Assembly: GCF_900215295.1 (NCBI RefSeq)
Contig: NZ_OCMF01000004.1
Location: forward strand, 248,001-312,000
Source: Salinimicrobium sediminis
GTDB lineage: Bacteria; Bacteroidota; Bacteroidia; Flavobacteriales; Flavobacteriaceae
Reading direction: 5' to 3'
Length of the DNA: 64,000 nucleotides
Position 1 is the stretch's first letter, and every line of letters starts with the position of its first letter. Both the position numbers and the translations under genes were made by a program. The notes beneath the pieces were generated by a model. That model had not been told where the DNA came from and did not search any database. It saw only the letters and a program-made list of their open reading frames with translations. Positions 60,582-64,000 of the stretch are shown in pieces.

Positions 60582-61627
60582 AATTCATCCTTTTTTGTCA
60601 GAACCCTTATGCCTTCGGTATTCTGGAGCCAATCATGCAGGAACTCAAGGAGCAAAAGGAGGAATACCTGTGGTTCCTTACAGAAAATTTAAAAGGTAAA
60701 TTTCCTTTTAAGGAGGAGCCGCATACCTGTGACATTGAGGAGCTGGTTGCATGGCAAAGCGATGCGATCTTTTGCCCCGGCAATGAAGTCCCACATTATC
60801 TTAGGGGAGTAAAAGTGCAGATCTTCCATGGACTGGCAGGAGAGAAAAAAGGACATTTCAGAATAAGGCACTATTTTGATCTCTATCTCACCCAGGGACC
60901 ATATTTCACTAGGAAATTCCGAAGGCTCAAACGCCGTCACAGGAATTTCGAGGTGGTGGAAACAGGATGGCCAAAGCTGGACATTTATGCAAGGGATCTT
61001 CAGATATATGAGACTGAAAAGAAAACTTTACTGAATGAACACAAGGCTGAAAAACTGATTTTATATGCCCCTACTTTTTCTCCTTCCCTTACCTCTGCCC
61101 CACATTTACTGAAGGAAGTTAGGGAACTTGCAAAAGAAGAAAATTATCTTATCGTGATAAAGTTCCATGATCTCATGGCTCCCGAAGTCGTGGAAGAATA
61201 CCGGAAACTCGCCGCCAACGCTCCAAACATTATTTTGGAAGAAGAACCTAATATTGTAAAGTTCCTGCTAATGGCCGATCTTATGATCAGCGATACCTCA
61301 TCTGTGGTCTATGAATTCCTGTTGCTGGATAAACCGGTGATCACCTTTAAAAGTAATTCTCAAACTAAAGTTTGGGACAATGCGAACGAATATGTTGGTC
61401 TGGCCAGAAAAGTTAGAATAAACCTGGAACAGGATCCTTTTAAAGAAGAACGCAAAGAGGTCATTGAAGAATATCACCCTTACGATGACGGAAGAAGCGC
61501 CGAAAGAATGGTTAAGGCTGTAAAAGATTACATCAAAGAATTTGGTGTTCCCGCAAGAAGAAAACTTCCTTTCCTTAGAAGGCGTAAGATGAACAGGATG
61601 TTCCGCAGAAAGAGGTCCGGAAAATAG
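60578..61627 (+). CDS. CDP-glycerol glycerophosphotransferase family protein (TagB/TagF-like)
   Basis: 349 residues, GT-B-type phosphotransferase. Motifs in order: VQIFHGLAGEKKGHF, ETGWPKLD, ILYAPTFSPSL, IKFHDLMAPE (His-Asp, where His-Pro is common), LMISDTSSVVYEFLLLDKPVI. The C-terminus is strongly basic (RRKLPFLRRRKMNRMFRRKR), suiting membrane-surface binding. In Gram-positive bacteria relatives build teichoic acids; here it probably transfers a CDP-linked alcohol phosphate onto an LPS-like glycan. It is the last plus-strand gene, convergent with the InaA-type kinase gene. Confidence 0.87.
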   Translation: MKFILFCQNPYAFGILEPIMQELKEQKEEYLWFLTENLKGKFPFKEEPHTCDIEELVAWQSDAIFCPGNEVPHYLRGVKVQIFHGLAGEKKGHFRIRHYFDLYLTQGPYFTRKFRRLKRRHRNFEVVETGWPKLDIYARDLQIYETEKKTLLNEHKAEKLILYAPTFSPSLTSAPHLLKEVRELAKEENYLIVIKFHDLMAPEVVEEYRKLAANAPNIILEEEPNIVKFLLMADLMISDTSSVVYEFLLLDKPVITFKSNSQTKVWDNANEYVGLARKVRINLEQDPFKEERKEVIEEYHPYDDGRSAERMVKAVKDYIKEFGVPARRKLPFLRRRKMNRMFRRKRSGK

Positions 61628-61639
61628 GTTTTTTGGAAC

Positions 61640-62398
61640 TTATTTTTTCCAAAACTTTATTTTCTTCTTGAGCGCCTTTTTCTTTTGGAAATCCTTCTGG
61701 AATTCCTTTGTATATCCCCACATTTTCTCAAAGATCTTTTCCTCGGGTTGTGAAATGAGTTTGGAATATTCAGATGCCATTACTCTAACCATATCTTTTT
61801 GGGGAGTTAGCCGTGAAAAATTCTTCATTCTTTCCTCAAGGGAAAGATTTTTAAAATTCATTCGGTTTAGATCCACAAGGAAGAACTGGTAATCTCCTTT
61901 ATTCAGCCGTATCAGGGTATTACCCGGAGAATGATCCAGAAATTCGACTCCGTTTTCGTGAAGTTTCCAGGTAAAGCGGGTAAAAGCCCTTAAGATCTTC
62001 TCATGGTCAGGATAATCTGATTGCTGCACCAGTTCGCGGTAAGTAAGATCGTAACTTAAATGCTCGCTGATGTAGTAGCTGTGGACGAATGTCACAGGAT
62101 TTTTCTCTTCCAGGTAAGCAATAGGACGCGGCGTACCTATTCCTTTCTCAAGTAATCTTTGAGCATAGGTAAAGGATCTTTCTGCCTTGGATTTTCTGAA
62201 AAACCGGTATACTACCCGATTAACAGCATTCGGTACTTTAAAAGCTTTGACATTGACCCTCATTCCTTGGAGATCGAACAATTTTATCCGGTTGCGGACT
62301 CCATTACCCAGCTGCTCCCCTTTCTTATCAAAATTGTCAATGAGATCGAGGATCTCTGCTTTTGAATTCCGGAAATTTTCTGAGATCACTAATTTCAT
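61640..62398 (-). CDS. InaA/Kdo-kinase-type LPS kinase
   Basis: 252 residues, a protein-kinase-like fold. The catalytic loop is FLDHSPGNTLIRL (HxD as DHSPGN) and the metal-binding Asp is in FFLVDLNRMNF. An ATP-lysine candidate is in VNVKAFKVP. The family phosphorylates Kdo or heptose in the LPS core. The basic C-terminus (FQKKKALKKKIKFWKK) suggests membrane contact. It overlaps the upstream GT2 gene by 4 nt. Confidence 0.87.
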   Translation of the reverse strand: MKLVISENFRNSKAEILDLIDNFDKKGEQLGNGVRNRIKLFDLQGMRVNVKAFKVPNAVNRVVYRFFRKSKAERSFTYAQRLLEKGIGTPRPIAYLEEKNPVTFVHSYYISEHLSYDLTYRELVQQSDYPDHEKILRAFTRFTWKLHENGVEFLDHSPGNTLIRLNKGDYQFFLVDLNRMNFKNLSLEERMKNFSRLTPQKDMVRVMASEYSKLISQPEEKIFEKMWGYTKEFQKDFQKKKALKKKIKFWKK

Positions 62399-63189
62399 GC
62401 TTGCTCAAGATATTTATCAATCCCCTTTTCACAGCGAAGTTTCTTCTCTCTCATTGTTCGTTCCTGGATCTCGTTATTACGCTCCAAAAATTCTTTGGAC
62501 TTTTCAGGATGAAATATATGATAGACAATTCCGCCATATCGAAGCCTTTTTCCTTTAACGCCATAGTTCAAAAGCCTTATTACATACTCTGAATCTTCCC
62601 TTCCCCAGCCTTCCATAACTTCATCATAACCATTTACTGCAATAAAATCTTCACGCCAGTAAGAAAGATTACAGCCTCTCGTCTTCCCTGAAAACCCGGA
62701 GGTAGGTTTATAAAACCTTTGCACCAATGGAATTCTCAGGTTTCGGGATTTATTTTTAATAGCTTCGGAAAGTAAAGAAAATTTTGCCTGATCCATTTCC
62801 AACACCTCGCTTACTGCTGAAGGTTTAATGTTGACCCTGGAGCCAAAAAGAAAAATTCCTTTTTCTGCACGAGCCAGATGATCTTTAATAAAATGCGGAT
62901 GTAAAATGCAGTCCCCATCGATTTGGATGATATAATCTGCTTTTGTTCCTGCAACAGCTTTATTTAAGATAGCCGACTTACGGAAGCCTTTATCCTCCTG
63001 CCAAACATGCTTCACCGCAACCCTGCTTTTATTAGAGAATTCCTCAATAACTGCTTTAGTCTGGGCTCCCGAACCATCATCGGCAATAAGGATCTCATCC
63101 GGAAGCCGGGATTGGATAATGATGCTGTTCAAAACAGACCTCAGTGCTTCGGGCCAGTTATATGTTGAAAGTAGTAAGGCTGTCTTCAT
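62395..63189 (-). CDS. GT2-family glycosyltransferase with galactosyltransferase-like C-terminus
   Basis: 264 residues. GT-A motifs: ALLLSTYNWPEALRSVL, ILIADDGSGAQTK, DYIIQIDGDCILH. The C-terminal NGYDEVMEGWGREDSEYVIRLLNYG is the galactosyltransferase/chondroitin-polymerase type acceptor domain. It is soluble. It lies 1 nt after the stop of the GT4 gene and overlaps the kinase gene, so the three genes form one operon for the same envelope glycan. Confidence 0.9.
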   Translation of the reverse strand: MKTALLLSTYNWPEALRSVLNSIIIQSRLPDEILIADDGSGAQTKAVIEEFSNKSRVAVKHVWQEDKGFRKSAILNKAVAGTKADYIIQIDGDCILHPHFIKDHLARAEKGIFLFGSRVNIKPSAVSEVLEMDQAKFSLLSEAIKNKSRNLRIPLVQRFYKPTSGFSGKTRGCNLSYWREDFIAVNGYDEVMEGWGREDSEYVIRLLNYGVKGKRLRYGGIVYHIFHPEKSKEFLERNNEIQERTMREKKLRCEKGIDKYLEQA

Positions 63190-63190
63190 A

Positions 63191-64000
63191 TTAATGAACC
63201 AGGTTTCTTTTTGAGGTCACTAATTCCTTATATACATCGAGGGTTTTTTTTCCCAAATGTTCCGCAGTAAATTCGTTCCGGTATTTTTCAAAAGAAAGAT
63301 CACCAAATTGCTTTTCAAGCTCCGGATTCCTGATAAATTCTATCAATTTTTGAGCTAGAGCCTCAGGATTTTCAGGTTCTACAAAAAATCCATTTCTCCC
63401 GTTTTCAATAACTTCCTCCACAACTCCCACTCTAGTTGTGATCACTGCCGTTTTCTGAGAAAAGGCTTCCATTAAAGAAGATGGCCCTCCTTCTCTTTTT
63501 GAGCTTATAACGAGAGCATCAAGCTGTGGCATGAAAGAAACCGCATTAGCTACAAATCCTAAAAAGGTAAAATATGGACCAATTCCTGCAGCTTCAACAG
63601 CCTTTTTAAATTCCGGGGTCAGTTTAGAAGGTGAACCCATTTGAACCAGGTGGAAATTAGTAACCCCTTTTTTTACCACAATTTCTACAGCTTTAACAAG
63701 AGTCATTAGATCTTTTGCCCTGGTATGGTTTGCAATATTTCCAAAAAGTACAAGCTCCTCTTGCAAGCCAAGTTTTTTTCTAATGGAAAATTCAGGTTCT
63801 CCACGGTCAATTTGTTTGATCCCATTATGAACCGTTACCATTTTGCTGTGATTCTTTCTTTTAAGTACCTTTTTGAAGTTCTCTCTGACATATTCAGAGA
63901 TCACTATGATCCGGTCAATAGCGGGGTAATTGTACTTGTATTTGCTCAGGATGCTGTTCTTTTCCCTTACCCCTTTTTTAGCAAAAACAGTAGGAATTCC
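63191..64000 (-). CDS. GT4-family glycosyltransferase, 5' end beyond the window
   Basis: The frame is open through the right edge. The 32 codons above 63904 (GIPTVFAKKGVREKNS... RII) are clearly part of the protein, so the apparent GTG start at 63904 is internal. The visible 269 residues cover the end of the GT-B acceptor domain and the whole nucleotide-sugar domain: IISEYVREN-type linker, LGLQEELVLFGNIANHTRAKDL, SKREGGPSSLMEAFSQKTAVI (the E-x7-E region) and VEPENPEALAQKLIEF. Retaining transferase of unknown sugar, probably LPS or capsule related. Confidence 0.88.
   Translation of the reverse strand, partial: GIPTVFAKKGVREKNSILSKYKYNYPAIDRIIVISEYVRENFKKVLKRKNHSKMVTVHNGIKQIDRGEPEFSIRKKLGLQEELVLFGNIANHTRAKDLMTLVKAVEIVVKKGVTNFHLVQMGSPSKLTPEFKKAVEAAGIGPYFTFLGFVANAVSFMPQLDALVISSKREGGPSSLMEAFSQKTAVITTRVGVVEEVIENGRNGFFVEPENPEALAQKLIEFIRNPELEKQFGDLSFEKYRNEFTAEHLGKKTLDVYKELVTSKRNLVH

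Noticed and set aside
58819-61627. A Gram-positive type teichoic acid operon acquired by transfer
   Set aside because: No TagO, TagA or polymer exporter is present and base composition matches the surroundings; a glycan decoration role is simpler.

Overview
The window is a chromosomal, mostly housekeeping segment of a Bacteroidota genome, most likely a gliding-lineage Flavobacteriaceae (marine or saline-type relatives such as Gramella or Salinimicrobium are a guess). Evidence: promoters follow the Bacteroidota pattern TTTG-N19/20-TAnnTTTG (for example tRNA-Met at 18483-18513); there is a GldI gliding lipoprotein, several lineage families (DUF4290, DUF5606, DUF3810, OstA-like, four-helix-bundle protein), flavobacterial small outer-membrane barrels, and many GTG/TTG starts without strong Shine-Dalgarno sites. 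I see no rRNA, prophage, insertion sequence, CRISPR array or plasmid gene.

Layout. 1-3.7 kb: 3' part of dihydrolipoyl dehydrogenase, then a VWA/AAA+ pair. 3.9-6.9 kb: a PP-loop ligase-like enzyme, aroQ and three small beta-barrel proteins. 7-10 kb: xerD, an aldo/keto reductase, a lipoprotein and a ribosome hibernation factor. 10.1-12.5 kb: murA, DUF4290, DUF493 on the minus strand. 12.6-17.1 kb: an AAA ATPase-recQ-fmt overlapping operon, HU, yqgE. 17.1-25.1 kb: class IV aminotransferase, START-like protein, tRNA-Met, DUF488, Usp, aldo/keto reductase, hisS, a MacB-type permease. 25.4-30.3 kb: ndk, nrnA-gldI-cyclophilin/FKBP operon, pepD. 30.6-36 kb: DUF3810 and a tandem amidohydrolase pair. 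36.6-42.9 kb: TrmH-type methyltransferase, M48 protease, RSH-fur-purA. 43-54.8 kb: membrane GT2, OstA-like protein, class III aminotransferase, TPR protein, two overlapping DUF368 genes with aroE, and a long DUF349 protein. 54.9-57.7 kb: mazG, DUF5606, def, four-helix-bundle, ruvX. 58-64 kb: dapD followed by a surface-glycan/LPS-type cluster (GT9, nucleotidyltransferase, CDP-glycerol-type transferase, InaA-type kinase, GT2, GT4) that runs off the right edge.

How the genes fit together. Envelope biogenesis is the recurring theme: murA (peptidoglycan), DUF368 pair (family implicated in undecaprenyl-phosphate recycling), OstA-like protein (LPS transport fold), periplasmic folding lipoproteins (GldI and the dual immunophilin), and the terminal glycan cluster. 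Translation and stringent-response functions (fmt, def, hisS, RSH, HPF, tRNA-Met) are interspersed.

The most unusual signal is not a protein. At least ten gene 3' ends carry short iterated word modules that begin within about 20 nt after the stop codon and read in the gene's own orientation: module A at 3847, 7915 and 37431; module B at 932, 1078, 10140 and 42874; module C at 25146 and 43064; module D at 10020, 25189 and 57335; module E at 56891. A 14-bp tandem array (8000-8105) and a REP-like inverted element (30402-30528) belong to the same intergenic population. I did not find a convincing new multi-gene defence or metabolic system; the protein-level candidates worth following are the VWA/AAA+ pair with altered Walker motifs, the DUF368 tandem, the partly degenerate amidohydrolase pair and the CDP-activated-alcohol cluster.
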